Below are positions 40,848 through 51,174 of a stretch of DNA of 64,000 nucleotides, one piece after another. The stretch comes from JACVRW01 sp963819635 (GTDB lineage Bacteria > Actinomycetota > Thermoleophilia > Solirubrobacterales > Thermoleophilaceae): contig CAWFWX010000003.1 in assembly GCA_963819635.1 (NCBI GenBank), forward strand, positions 1,364,001-1,428,000, in the 5' to 3' direction. Numbering within the stretch: the stretch's first letter is position 1; each line of letters opens with the position of its first letter. Both the position numbers and the translations under genes were made by a program. The notes under the pieces are model-generated. The model was not told where the DNA came from. It searched no databases and worked only from the letters and a program-made list of their open reading frames with translations.

Positions 40848-42227
40848 GGCGGTCGCCGCTCATAGCGCTGGCGCTGCTCGCGTCCGTGCTCGCTGTCGCG
40901 CCGGCGGCGAGCGCGCAGCGGGCCAGGTTCGACACCCGCGTCTTCGCCCGGATCCCGGCGCCCGGCTTCCCGGCGATGGCGTACGTGCACCCGAACGGGC
41001 GCGTGTACGCCGGCACCTACGTGAACCCGTCCGGCAGCAGCGCACGCTCGCGCGTCTTCGAGTACGACGGCGACGGCACGCTGGTCCGCTCTTGGACGGT
41101 CCCAGGCCAGGACCTGTCGAAGGACCACGGCGTTCAGGTGGCCACGAGCGACTCTCGCGGCCGCCTCGTGCTGCTGGACCGCACGCCGGCGCGCGCGCTC
41201 CTGCTCGACCGCTCGCGCGGGACCTTCAGCCAGTACGCCAGCTTCGCCAACCTGGCGCCCTGTCCCCCGCTCCAGGCGCGCACGGACTGCTCGCCGACAC
41301 TCGAGGATCGAGACCCGATGGCGAACTACGGCGCGTGGGGGCCGGACGGCAGCCTCTACGTGACCGACTTCCTGCAGGGAGTGGTCTGGCGCGTGCCGCC
41401 GGGCGGCGGCGAGGCCGTGGTCTGGCTGTCCGACCGCCGCCTCGACGGCGGCGAGTTCGGCACCACCGGAGTGGCCCTTGCGGCCGACCGGCGCACGCTC
41501 CTGATCGGGCAGGGCAGCTCGGCCGGCCTCGGCGCGCTCAACCCGGCGACGGGCAAGATCTACGCGGTCGAGATCCGGCCGGACGGCTCGCCCGGCGAGC
41601 TCCGGCAGCTGTGGGAGAGCGGGCCCGCGGACCTCCCGGACGGCTTCGGGGTCGCGCGGTCGGGCAACCTCTACGTGCCGCTGGCGGGCGGGGCGAACCA
41701 GATCGCCGTGGTGGCGCCCGACGGCCGCGAGCTCGAGCGCTCCGGGCGGCAACGGCTCGCCCGTGCCGTTCGACACGCCCTCGAGCGCGCGCTTCCTCGG
41801 CACCCGCGTGATCGTGGCGAACCAGAGCTTCACCGGGAACCGCGACAACCAGGTGCTGCTCGACGTGGAGACGGGCGAGGCCGGCCTCCCCGAGCTCATC
41901 CCCGGCCGCGACGGCGACCCGCCGGCGCTCTCGCGCGTGTCGCTGTCGCGCAAGCGCGTGCGCGCAGGCCCGCGCGGCCGGATCCGCGTGCGCTTCACCC
42001 TGAGCGAGCGCTCGCAGGTGAGCGTGCGCATCGAGCGGCGCGTGCACCGCCGCTGGGTCGACATGAACAGCATCACCCGCAGGCGCGGCCCCGGCCCGGC
42101 GTCAGTGACCCTCAGCGCCAGGGGCCTGCGCGCCGGCGCTCACCGCCTGGTCGTGCGCGCCGAGGACGGAGCGCACAACCGCTCCCGGCGAGCGATCCGA
42201 CGCTTCCGCGTACTCGCCGCAAACTGA
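40844..42227 (+). pseudogene. Secreted beta-propeller (SMP-30/NHL-like) protein, frameshifted near 41745
   Basis: About 460 residues if one base is removed. Signal peptide RRSPLIALALLASVLAVAP then ASA. Propeller repeats such as VYAGTYVNPSGSS, DGSLYVTDFLQGVVWRV and RSGNLYVPLAGGANQIAVV. The frame slips in TCCGGGCGGCAAC (one G too many) between GRELER and SGGNGSPVPFDTPS. The C-terminal 95 residues form an Arg-rich beta domain common at the end of secreted proteins in such genomes. GTG 40844 overlaps the amine oxidase stop. Possibly a sequencing error. Confidence 0.75.
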
Positions 42228-42268
42228 CCTCGGCCGCGCGGGTGCACTTTGCCGCGTTATGGGCGGTC

Positions 42269-42289
42269 AACTGCAACGGCGTTGCAGTT
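42269..42289. terminator. Bidirectional terminator between convergent genes
   Basis: Perfect 10-bp arms AACTGCAACG and CGTTGCAGTT around one G, in the short gap between two convergent genes; the last bases overlap the TTA stop of the minus-strand gene. No long T-run, but position and symmetry favour a terminator. Confidence 0.6.
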
Positions 42290-44481
42290 AGCTGCGCCCC
42301 GCGATGGGCTTTGAGCGCGGTGCGCGGCCGAGTGGGCGGCCGCCGTAGATCGCGCGGCCCTTCCTGTCCTGGTAGGTGAGCCACGAGACCGCGCCGTCCT
42401 GCGCGACGCCCGGCTTGCTGTAGTCGCAGACACCGCCCGGGAAGGCCTCCTGGAGACGGGTCCACTGGGCGTCGGTGAAGCTGACCGGGGTAGTCGTCGC
42501 GGCGCAGCGGCTTGAGCCGGCACTTCATGACGTCGTCGGTAGTCGGCTCGCCGGCGCCGATGCGCGGCGTCCCGTAGGAGGCGACGGTCTGGTCGCACGC
42601 CTCGGACGGGAGCTCCTTGCCGCTGCCGTCGGTGCAGCGCTCGGAGACCGTCTCCGGCTTGTCCTCCACGATCTTCCGCGCGAGCGGGACCTTCCGGTGG
42701 TCGGCGTGCACGCGCGCGAGCCAGCGGTCGACGGCGAACACGGCGTCCTGAGCGAACGACGCATCGCCGACGAGCGGCGTCTGCCCGCGCCAGAGGATCT
42801 GATTCGCCGCCGTGCCGAAGTTGCGCATCAGTCGCGCGCGCATGGCGTAGGTCCGGTAGACGTCGTGGAAGGCGCCGGGGTCCGGTCCGCGGAGGTCGAT
42901 GATCGCGACCTTGTCGAGGTTGTTGGCGGAGTTGATGGCGCCCGTGCGGTACAGCCGCTCGAGTGCGATCGGGTCCGCCTCGGTGCGCGGCGCGGTGAGG
43001 TTGAGGTCGAGGTCCGCCCCGCCGACGTGCGTGTTGAAGTCGACGAACTGGGCCGGCGAGATCACGCCCTGCCGGAGGCCGTTCAGGCCGTACTGCACGC
43101 CGACGTTGTCGAATCCCCTCCGCGCCCAGCCGCGGGCGTCGCGGCCGAAGGCGTTGACCATGTAGTCCTGGAGGGTGCAGCGGACGCCGTTCGGATTCGT
43201 GTTCTCGTTGTAGACCTTGTCGTCCGGGACACCGGGACACGACCGGGTCGGCTCGCCCGAGTTGGGGATCACGGTCGTGAAGGTGATCGGGTTCGCGATG
43301 TTCGGGTGGTCGAAGAACGCGCTCACCGCGGCCGGGTCATAGATGACGCCGGGGTCCCACCGCGTCGGGCTCTGCAGGTACTTGAGGCCGAAGAAGTACT
43401 CCTCGTACTGCATCGCGGACGACCAGGCGTCGGTGAACGAGCACTGCGGCGTGATGCCCTGGTAGATCCCGGGATAGGCGTTCGCGACCTGCTGCTGGAC
43501 GAGCGAGCCGCCCGAGCAGCCGCTGCCGATCGTCCAGCGCACCGTGCCGTAGTGGTCGATGACGTGCTCCTTCGTCATCACGAGCGACTCGGCCTGGGTG
43601 AGCAGGTTGCAGTTGTGGCCGGCGTGGTCGAGCGCGTGCGACATCACGACGAAGCCCCCGGCGAGAACCTTGGGGACCATCACGCTCGGCGCGTCGCCGG
43701 TCTTGTACTCCGTGTCGCACGAGAAGCCGTGCGTCGCCACGAGCCGGTGGTTGAACTGCGGCTGCGGGGCGTTCGCGCTCCACGGCTTGGCCGGGTCGAA
43801 CAGGGCCGCGACCGCGTACTGGTCGCGGTCGAGGTAGCCGGTCTCGAGCCGGACGATGAACGGGACCGTCACGCCCTCGGTCGTCGTCGCGGTGTCGATC
43901 GAGTCGCGCGGAGGCGGGTTCTCGGGGTCATACGGCCGGAAGACACCGCCGTCGCCGTTCGACTGTGTGCCGGGCACCGCCTGGCCCTCCCGGGACGAGC
44001 CCTTCGGCAGGTAGAAGAGCTGGAACTTCGGCGGCTCGTTGCAGTGCGTGTCCTTCGCGGTCGGCTGGCAGGCCCAGGGCTGAATCTGCGGACCGGCGAG
44101 CACCGGGCCGCCGATCGGATGGTTGGTCACGATCAGTCGCGACGCACCGCCCCGACGGATCCGCGCGACCAGGCGTGTCCGTCCGAGGCGAAGGCGCCTG
44201 ACCAGCCCCTGAAGCCGGCGCGGGCCGACGCGCTTCAGCGCGCGCGTCACGTTGCGTCGCCCGGCGAACAGGCGGATCCGTGACGCCGCCACGCGACGCG
44301 GCACGCTCACGCGCACCAGCGCATCGCCACCCGAGATCAGATCCGCACGGTTCGAGAGGACCTTGATCACCGGCGCGGGCCGCTGCGTCGCGGCCGCGGC
44401 TGCGCCGCTGCTTCCTCCGACTGCCACGAGCACCAGCGCAACGAGCGCGATGCGAACGACGTAGCGCACTACCCCTCCCAT
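42288..44481 (-). CDS. DUF6351-like large secreted protein, frameshifted near 42487
   Basis: About 730 residues after correcting one extra C in CTACCCCGG. Signal peptide MGGVVRYVVRIALVALVLVA-like start, an N-terminal beta domain (about 40-125), then a lipase-like domain with GSGCSGGSLVQQQ as probable nucleophile elbow, FIVRLETGYLDRDQYAV and FVVMSHALDHAGHNC. Recognised as DUF6351, likely an extracellular hydrolase. After RRDDYP the expected tail VSFTDAQWTRLQEAFPGG runs in the next frame to TAA 42288. Uncorrected, the frame runs to 42112, over the neighbouring gene. Confidence 0.8.
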
Positions 44482-44584
44482 CCAGGTTCCCCTTGCCCGA
44501 CCGCGCGCGGATCGTACCCGCCACGAGACGGAGAGGCGCCACCAGAAGCGTTCGCAGCCGGGCGGTCCGGGTACCGTCTAGCCC

Positions 44585-45043
44585 ATGGCCATCGGACGAC
44601 TTCTGCTTCGCATCACCGTCGGCGGGACCTTCGTGGTCCACGGCACCCAGAAGCTCTTTGGATGGTTCGGCGGGCAGGGCCTGGACGGCACCGGCCAGTT
44701 CTTCGAGTCCGTCGGGCTGCGACCGGGACGCCGCAACGCGGTGCTCGCCGGTGCGACCGAAACCGGCTGCGGCGTGATGCTCGCGACCGGCATCGCGACG
44801 CCGGCCGCGGCGGCCGGACTGTCTGCGGTCATGATCACGGCGCTCCGAACCGTCGTCTGGAAGGACGGCGTGCAGCCCGCCACCGGCGAGTTCGAGACGC
44901 TCCTGGCGGCAGCGGCGATCTCGGTGGCGGAGGCGGACAGCGGACCGGGCTGGGCGCTCGCGGCGCTGGGCGCCGGAGCAGCCGGGTCGGCGGCGGTCAT
45001 AGCGGCGGGCAGCAGCGAGCCGCCGTCGTCGTCTACGGCCTGA
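44585..45043 (+). CDS. DoxX-family membrane protein
   Basis: 152 residues with four transmembrane helices and the DoxX signature GGTFVVHGTQKLFGWFGG near the N-terminus, with FFESVGL. DoxX proteins are small membrane proteins of uncertain redox or detoxification role. Stands alone between two secreted-protein genes. Start ATG 44585. Confidence 0.88.
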   Translation: MAIGRLLLRITVGGTFVVHGTQKLFGWFGGQGLDGTGQFFESVGLRPGRRNAVLAGATETGCGVMLATGIATPAAAAGLSAVMITALRTVVWKDGVQPATGEFETLLAAAAISVAEADSGPGWALAALGAGAAGSAAVIAAGSSEPPSSSTA

Positions 45044-45092
45044 CCGATTCTTTGACAACGGCCCCGCGCCGTGTTTCTGTTGACCCGCGGCT

Positions 45093-46968
45093 ATGGCCCG
45101 GTACGGACTACTCCTTGCAGCAATGGCGGTGGTTCTGGCCGCAGCAGCACCGATCGCGATGGCCGGGCAGTTCGCCTCCGAGGGGTTCGGCCTGGCCGGC
45201 ACCGCCGGCACCGGGAATCTGCCCGGGCACGCCAACGCGTTTCCGCGCGACGGGTTGGCGAGCTCAGTGCAATGACGGCATGTCCATCGGGGGCGGCGCG
45301 ATCCTGTCGCCGGGCCCCTTCGCCTACAAGTCGCGGGCTTTCACGAGCGTCCTGAACGAGTCCGTGTGCGTCACCATGGCGGTGAGCGCTCCGACGTGCA
45401 TGGGCACCAACGGCGAGCTGATGAGCGAGACCTACTCGCCGGCTTACAACCCTGCGAGCATCACCGCCAACTGGATAGGGGATCTCGGCAACTACCCGCC
45501 GGGCTCTTACTCGGTCGTCGTCCCGGCGGGTACACGCTTCGAGACGGTGGTCGACGAGGTCAACACCGCTGCCAGCTGCGGCGAGGTGGACGTCACCTGG
45601 AGCTCGGACCGCCCGTGGGCGAATGCGCGGCCGTTCATCTCGGGCCTCGCGGCCGTCGGCCAGACGCTCGCGAGCACGTTCGATGTCTGGCCGGGCAACC
45701 CGGCCGTCAGCCAGCAATGGATGCGCTGCGACGCCGGGGGCGCGAACTGCACCGACATCCCCGGCGCCACCGGTCAGAGCTACGTGCCGACCGACGACGA
45801 CATCGGCCACACGATTCGCGCGGACGAGAGCGCGACGGAGAACGGTCTGACGAGCACGGTCGACGGGCGCGCCACGACCACCCCCGTCTTCATCCCCGCC
45901 GCGACGCACGAGGGCCAGTCCCTCGCCGCCGGTGACTTCGCGGTGACCGGGGCGCTGAACGTCGCAGCCCCCCGGAGCAGCTGCGCGGCGCCCAAGTCGG
46001 CGCCGGCGCCCAGCGGCAGCGAGTCTCATTTCTACGACACGTTCACGGTGACGAGCTTGATCAACGAGCCCGCCTGCGTCTGGCTCGCCCATATTCCACT
46101 GGCCTCGGGCGGGTCCTGTTTGTCGACCCTCGCCCTCTACTCGCCCACGTTCGTCCCCGCCAACCTGAGCAGCAACTACGCCGCCGACGACGCTCGCTTC
46201 GGCGCGCTCTCGGCCACGCTCGCACCGGGCGCGTCGGCACAGCTCGTGGTCTCCGACGACGGCTTCTTTCACGCGTGCACCGACTACGGGCTGATGATCG
46301 GATCCGACGCGCCGTTCGCGACCGGCCGGCCGCAGCTGAGCGGCGCGACGGCGGGCGCCCCGGTGACCACCACGAACGGGACCTGGAACGGCGCGCCGGT
46401 GTTCGCCTACGGCTGGCGCCGCTGCGACGCCGGCGGCGGCGCCTGCGTCCCGATCGACGGGGCGACGGGGTCCGCCTACACGCCCACCGGTGACGACGTC
46501 GGATCCACGCTGCGATCACGCGTGACGGCGACACGGGGCGGCCGGTCCGCCTCGTCCGACTCGGACCCGTCGGGCGTGATCGCGGCGCGGCTCGACCAGT
46601 CGGCGCCGAAGGGAACGATCCGGCTCGCGTCGACGAACCTCGCGAAGATCGTCAAGAGCGGACGGGTTCCGGTCAGGGTGACGTGCGACGAGGCGTGCGC
46701 CGCGGTGGTCGAGGTGCGCGTGACGCGGAAGCTGGCGAGGGCGCTGGGCCTGCGCCGGAGGACTGTCATCGCAAGAGCCAGGGGCTCTGTGACGCCCTCT
46801 CGCAGGACGACCCTGCGCGGAAAGCTCGCGGCGCGGGCGCGGCGCGCCATGCGTCGGCGCAACTCGCTCAAGCTGCGCCTGGCGGCGACCTTCACCGACA
46901 CAGCCGGCAACCGCGCCCAGCAGGCTCGGAACGGAACACTCAAGCGCCCCGCCAGGCGCGGGCGCTGA
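45093..46968 (+). pseudogene. Secreted Ig-like repeat protein, frameshifted near 45254
   Basis: About 624 residues if one T is removed in GACGGGTTGGCG. The first frame (ATG 45093) holds a signal peptide (GLLLAAMAVVLAAAAPIAMA) and stops at 45275. The rest, WRAQCNDGMSIGGGAILSP and on, reads from the next frame. Two repeats of the W.G.P..SQQWMRCDAGGANC / GATGQSYVPTDDDIG type are seen near the middle (about 45650-45850 and 46340-46520). The C-terminus is a basic beta domain with a Cys pair. Probably surface-located; function unknown. Frameshift may be a sequencing error. Confidence 0.75.
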
Positions 46969-46972
46969 CCCC

Positions 46973-47953
46973 CTACCGCGTGAGGCCAGCCTGGTCGTCG
47001 CGGACGGTGGCCCGCCTCAGCCGCCGAGCGAGTGTCCGCAGGTGCCCGGACAGCTCCGGCGGCTCGTTCACCTCGAAGTCGAATCCGAGCATCGCGACCC
47101 GCAGGGCGAGCCAGTCGAGGTCGTCGTCGCCCGTTCGGTACACGCACCGGTTCGCGTCGAGCGGCTCGACGGTTCCCCAGTGCGGCGGGATTCGTCTCGT
47201 GAGCTCCTCCGCCGCGGCGTGGACGGTCACGCGCGCCTCGAATCGGTGCGGAGCCTCGGTGAGGCGCTGTCTGACGTACGCCGCGGCGTCCTTCGCCGGG
47301 AGCTTGCGCTGCGCGAAGCGCACGCCCGTCGGGGCAGGCGCCGTGAGGCGGTCGAGGCGGAACGTTCGCCAGTCGTCGCGGCGGCGATCCCACGCCACGA
47401 GGTACCAGCGGCGGCCGAGGTTCACGAGTGCGTGGGGCTCCACGTCGCGGCGCGAGTCCACCCCCTCGCGACTTCGGTAGGCAAACCGAAGGCACTCCGA
47501 GTCGCGGCAGGCCGCGGCTATCAGGGTCAGGGCCTGGGGAGCGACCGTGGGCCCGGCAGTCGGCGCCGCGATCGTCGCCGAGCCGAGCGCCGCCACGCGC
47601 CGGCGCAGGTGCGCGGGCAGGACCTGCTCGAGCTTGACGAGCGCGCGCACCGCCGTCTCCTCGATTCCCGTCACGGATGCGCGGGCGGCGGTGAGGAGGC
47701 CGACGGCGATCGCGATCGCCTCCTCGTCGTCGAGCAGCAGCGGCGGCATCGCGGCCCCGGCGCGAAGGCGGTAGCCGCCGGCCGGGCCGGTCAGCGACTC
47801 GACCGGATAGCCGAGCTCGCGGAGCCGCTCGACGTCCCGCCGGATCGTCCGGCCGGAAACGGCGAGTCGCTCGGCGAGCTCCGCGCCCGGCCAGTCGCGG
47901 CGCGCCTGCAGCAGCGACAGGAGCTCCAAGAGCCGGCTCGAGGTGGTGGTCAC
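46973..47953 (-). CDS. WYL-domain transcription regulator (DeoR-like HTH)
   Basis: 326 residues from GTG 47953. N-terminal HTH (LLELLSLLQARRDWPGAELAERL, shown in part: ARRDWPGAELAERLAVSG; RTIRRDVERLRELGYPV), then the WYL module with GRRWYLVAWDRRRDDWRTFRLDR (core RRWYLVAWDRR, WRTFRLDRL) and a WCX C-terminal extension. Divergent from a VOC-family gene with 93 bp between, the typical arrangement in which such regulators control a glyoxalase-type gene. Ligand unknown. Confidence 0.9.
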   Translation of the reverse strand: MTTTSSRLLELLSLLQARRDWPGAELAERLAVSGRTIRRDVERLRELGYPVESLTGPAGGYRLRAGAAMPPLLLDDEEAIAIAVGLLTAARASVTGIEETAVRALVKLEQVLPAHLRRRVAALGSATIAAPTAGPTVAPQALTLIAAACRDSECLRFAYRSREGVDSRRDVEPHALVNLGRRWYLVAWDRRRDDWRTFRLDRLTAPAPTGVRFAQRKLPAKDAAAYVRQRLTEAPHRFEARVTVHAAAEELTRRIPPHWGTVEPLDANRCVYRTGDDDLDWLALRVAMLGFDFEVNEPPELSGHLRTLARRLRRATVRDDQAGLTR

Positions 47954-48046
47954 GCCGAGGTCATCGTCGCCGACATTGAGGACAGATCCTGACCTAAATG
48001 ATCCGTAGGGTGCCACCCCGAACGCAACGACCTGAAGGGAGCGGCA

Positions 48047-48937
48047 GTGCCCGAGCGCGACGGATACATCCCCGGAGTCCCCTGCTGGATCGACACGAGC
48101 CAACCCGACCCGCAGGCGGCGGTCGACTTCTACAGCGGCCTCTTCGGCTGGGAGTTCGAGGACGTGATGCCGCCGGGATCGGAGGGCCAGTACTTCAGCG
48201 CCCGCATCCGGGGCGGCGACGTCGCCGCCGTCTCATCGCAGCCCGAGGGCGCCCCGCCGGCCGCGATGTGGAACACCTACATCTGGGTGGACAGCGCGGA
48301 CGAGACGGCGTCCAGGGTGCGCGACGCCGGCGGAAGCGTCGTGATGGAGCCGTTCGACGTCATGGACGCCGGCCGGATGGCCGTGTTCGCCGACCCTGAG
48401 GGCGCGGTCTTCTCGGTATGGCAGGCGAATGAGCACAGGGGCGCGCGAATCGTCAACGAGCACGGGAGCCTGAACTTCAACGACCTCAACACGCGCGACG
48501 CCGAGGGCGCGAAGTCGTTCTACGGCTCGGTGTTCGGCTGGGAGACACTCGTCCTCGACGGCGGCTTCCAGATGTGGACCCTGCCGGGCTACGCGGAGTA
48601 CCTGGAGCGCGACAACCCCGACCTCCGCAAGCAGGCGGCCGAGGCGGGCGCGCCGGACGGCTTCATGGACGTGGTCGCCAGCCTGATCCCGATCCCCGAC
48701 GAGCAGCCGGACACGCCCGCGCACTGGGGCGTGACCTTCGCCGTCGACGACGCAGACGCGATCGCGACGAAGGCAACCGAGCTGGGCGGCACGGTGATCC
48801 TCCCGCCGATGGACGCACCCTGGGTCCGCATGACGGTGATCGCCGACCCGCAGGGCGCGATGTTCACGGCCAGCAAGTTCGTGCCGGAGAACAAGGATCT
48901 GGCGACGACCGGGAGCGCTCAGGCCGGCTCGTCCTAG
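48047..48937 (+). CDS. Two-domain VOC (glyoxalase-like) protein
   Basis: 296 residues from GTG 48047, two vicinal-oxygen-chelate halves: about 8-130 (WIDTSQPDPQAAVDFYSGLFGWEF, core AAVDFYSGLFGWEF; FADPEGAVFSVWQ) and 140-280 (LNTRDAEGAKSFYGSVFGWE, IADPQGAMFTASKF). Resembles the CFP30B/hydroxylase-like VOC group of actinobacteria. GAAGGGAG precedes the start by 6 nt. Probably regulated by the divergent WYL protein. Catalytic function not predictable. Confidence 0.88.
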   Translation: MPERDGYIPGVPCWIDTSQPDPQAAVDFYSGLFGWEFEDVMPPGSEGQYFSARIRGGDVAAVSSQPEGAPPAAMWNTYIWVDSADETASRVRDAGGSVVMEPFDVMDAGRMAVFADPEGAVFSVWQANEHRGARIVNEHGSLNFNDLNTRDAEGAKSFYGSVFGWETLVLDGGFQMWTLPGYAEYLERDNPDLRKQAAEAGAPDGFMDVVASLIPIPDEQPDTPAHWGVTFAVDDADAIATKATELGGTVILPPMDAPWVRMTVIADPQGAMFTASKFVPENKDLATTGSAQAGSS

Positions 48938-48964
48938 TGCGATGATCGCGGCGATGACGTCGCC

Positions 48965-49276
48965 GTGGTGATCGTGATCGCACGCTTCCGACCCCGTCCC
49001 GAGCGGAGAGACGACCTCCTCGCGCTACTCGAGGAGGTCCAGGACGCCTCCCGCCGCGACGACGGCTGCCTCCACTACGGCTACTACACCGAGATCACCG
49101 ACCCGCTCAGTTTCATCGCGGTCGAGGAGTGGAGGGACACGGAGGCGCTCGCCGCGCACCTGCGTCAGTCGCATATCGCCCGCTTGATCGCCGCGCTGCC
49201 TGAGCTCGGCGACGGACGGCTCGAGATCGCCGCGCACGAAGTGGCCGCCAGCGGCCCGCTACCGCTGCCGGGGTAG
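48965..49276 (+). CDS. ABM-fold monooxygenase-like protein
   Basis: 103 residues from GTG 48965. Dimeric alpha+beta barrel pattern: VIARFRPRPERRDDLLALLEEV (part shown: FRPRPERRDDLLALL), DDGCLHYGYYTEITDP, FIAVEEWRDTEALAAHL. The antibiotic-biosynthesis-monooxygenase family includes cofactor-free oxygenases and many unknowns. It follows the VOC gene by 27 bp and may share its transcript. Confidence 0.85.
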   Translation: MVIVIARFRPRPERRDDLLALLEEVQDASRRDDGCLHYGYYTEITDPLSFIAVEEWRDTEALAAHLRQSHIARLIAALPELGDGRLEIAAHEVAASGPLPLPG

Positions 49277-49294
49277 ACCGCCTCCGCCAGCCGG

Positions 49295-50125
49295 CTACCA
49301 CCACTTGCGCTCGAGCGCGCGGTCGGTGCCGCCGGTTTCGTCGAGCGCGTCGAGCGCGGCCATGTCCTCGTCGGACAGCGTGAAGTCGAAGACGTCGGCG
49401 TTCTCCGCGATCCGCTCGCGGTGGGTCGACTTCGGGATGACGACGAGGTCGCGCTGCACGCACCATCTCACGAGCACCTGAGCCGGTGTACGTCCCACGC
49501 GCTCGGCGATCTGCCGCACGCGCTCGTCCGAGAGATGGCTGCCCGTGCCCAGCGGGCTGTACGCCTCGAGCGCGACGTCGCGTTCCTCGCACGCTTCGAG
49601 CAACCCCCGCCGGTACGCGAACGGGTTGAACTGGACCTGATTCACAACCGGGCGGATCTCGGCGACGGCCAGCAGCTCGTCGACCTCACCCACGCTGAAG
49701 TTCGAGACACCGATCGAGCGCGCATGGCCGTGCTCATGCGCACGTTCCATCCCCGGCCACGCCCACGTCGGCCCGCCGCGTGGCGAGTGGATGATGTAGA
49801 GGTCGACCTGTTCGACGCCCAGCCGCTCCAGGCTTCGCTCCGCCTCGGACTCCGGATCCTTCTCCGCCGGATTGAACTTGGTGGTGATGAAGATCTCCTC
49901 GCGGGGCACGCCACTGGCGCGCAATGCACGGCCGACGCTCTCCTCGTTGCCGTACGCCTGCGCGGTATCCACGTGGCGATAGCCGAGCTCGAGCGCCCAG
50001 CTGACCGCGTTCTCGGCCTCCGGGCCGTTTGGCACCTGCCAGACGCCCAGGCCGAGAAGCGGGATCTCGTTGCCGTCGGCGAGTATGCGGGCACGTCCAT
50101 CGTCTGTGAGTGTCTTGGTCGCCAT
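49295..50125 (-). CDS. Aldo/keto reductase
   Basis: 276 residues, complete. Catalytic tetrad visible: D52 region DTAQAYGNE (Asp and Tyr), Lys in FITTKFNP and His in YIIHSPRG. C-terminal NADPH-binding VIPKSTHRERIAEN and the usual VEAYSPLG block (here LEAYSPLGTG). 2,5-diketo-gluconate-reductase-like group. Its ATG overlaps the ATG of the divergent gene at 50124 (CATG), leaving no room for separate leaders. Confidence 0.93.
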   Translation of the reverse strand: MATKTLTDDGRARILADGNEIPLLGLGVWQVPNGPEAENAVSWALELGYRHVDTAQAYGNEESVGRALRASGVPREEIFITTKFNPAEKDPESEAERSLERLGVEQVDLYIIHSPRGGPTWAWPGMERAHEHGHARSIGVSNFSVGEVDELLAVAEIRPVVNQVQFNPFAYRRGLLEACEERDVALEAYSPLGTGSHLSDERVRQIAERVGRTPAQVLVRWCVQRDLVVIPKSTHRERIAENADVFDFTLSDEDMAALDALDETGGTDRALERKWW

Positions 50126-50615
50126 GTCTCGTCATGATGCTGACATCGTGGGGACGGGGTTTGACTACAGGCAGGTCGGCGACCGCATCTGGCCTGTCCT
50201 CAGGCAGTTGATGAGGGGCCACACCCTCGTCTACCGCGCGACGCACGGCGTGGTCGGCCACCGTTTCCCCGGTGCGCCGCCGACCCTGCTCCTGGAGCAT
50301 GTGGGCGCCAAGAGCGGAAAGACGCGCACAACTCCCCTCACCTACCTGCGCGACGGCGAAAACTTGGTCCTGGTCGCGTCCAAGGGCGGGCACCCGAGGA
50401 ACCCCTCCTGGTACCACAACCTGCGCGCCAATCCCGACACCACGGTTCAGGTCGGGTCCGAGCAGAGACACGTTCACGCCCGCGTGGCGAACCAGGCGGA
50501 GCGAACCCGCCTGTGGCCCAAGGTGGTCGAGCTCTACGGCGGCTACCGGGACTACCAGGAACGAACCGAGCGCGAGATCCCGCTCGTCATCCTCGAGCCG
50601 GCCGGCGGCGGTTAG
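50124..50615 (+). CDS. Deazaflavin (F420)-dependent nitroreductase-family protein
   Basis: 163 residues of the DUF385/Ddn family: LLLEHVGAKSGKTRTTPLTY, LVLVASKGGHPRNPSWYHNLRANP (split), and a C-terminal basic region. Uses F420H2 in mycobacterial relatives, e.g. for quinone reduction. The ATG start overlaps the divergent aldo/keto reductase start, so the true start may be a later GTG (IVGTGFDY) near 50148. Convergent end overlaps the FMN reductase by 4 nt. Confidence 0.88.
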   Translation: MSRHDADIVGTGFDYRQVGDRIWPVLRQLMRGHTLVYRATHGVVGHRFPGAPPTLLLEHVGAKSGKTRTTPLTYLRDGENLVLVASKGGHPRNPSWYHNLRANPDTTVQVGSEQRHVHARVANQAERTRLWPKVVELYGGYRDYQERTEREIPLVILEPAGGG

Positions 50616-51172
50616 GCCGCCAGCGCGGCCACGTCGTGGAGGTCACTCAGAAGCACTTCCACGGAGTCGCGCAACGCCTCTCGCTGCGCCGGGTCGAGCG
50701 GGTGGCCAAACGGGTCCAGGTGCTCGTGAGCGTGACCCACCGCCAGCTCGGCCTCGGCGACCCGGGCGCCGGCCGCGCCGAGCACCTTGCGCAGCTCAGC
50801 CTGCGCCCAGACGGCGCCGAACATGCCCGTGCTCGCGCCGATCACGCTGACCGGCTTGTTCCGGAGGGCGCCCGCGCCCGCCGGGCGCGACGCCCAGTCG
50901 ATGGCGTTCTTGAGCACGCCCGGGATCGACGAGTTGTACTCCGGGGTGGCGAACAGCAGCGCGTCCGCGCCGGCGATCGCCGCCCGTAGACGCGCGACGG
51001 CAGCGGGGCCATCCCCGACGTCGTCGTCCTCGTCGTAGGGCGGGATCGCCTTCAGCGCGTCGAAGATCTCGAACTCGGCTCCCCGCGCCTCGACGAGCTC
51101 GCCGGCCGCGGCCAGCAGCCGCGTGTTGTGCGAGTCGCGCCTGAGGCTTCCGCTTATGCCGAGCACGAGCAT
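50612..51172 (-). CDS. NADPH-dependent FMN reductase family protein
   Basis: 186 residues. Flavodoxin-like fold with FMN phosphate loop GSLRRDSHNTRL near the N-terminus and TPEYNSSIPGVLKNAIDWASR in the middle (core TPEYNSSIPGVLKN). Quinone/azo-reductase type (ArsH-like relatives exist but this is the generic class). Last gene of the TetR-controlled operon, 2 nt after yceI-like gene. Confidence 0.92.
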   Translation of the reverse strand: MLVLGISGSLRRDSHNTRLLAAAGELVEARGAEFEIFDALKAIPPYDEDDDVGDGPAAVARLRAAIAGADALLFATPEYNSSIPGVLKNAIDWASRPAGAGALRNKPVSVIGASTGMFGAVWAQAELRKVLGAAGARVAEAELAVGHAHEHLDPFGHPLDPAQREALRDSVEVLLSDLHDVAALAA

Positions 51173-51174
51173 GG

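Noticed and set aside
42112..42287. Extension of the DUF6351 gene into the neighbouring convergent gene
   Set aside because: Arises only from an extra C near 42487; the corrected frame ends at 42288.
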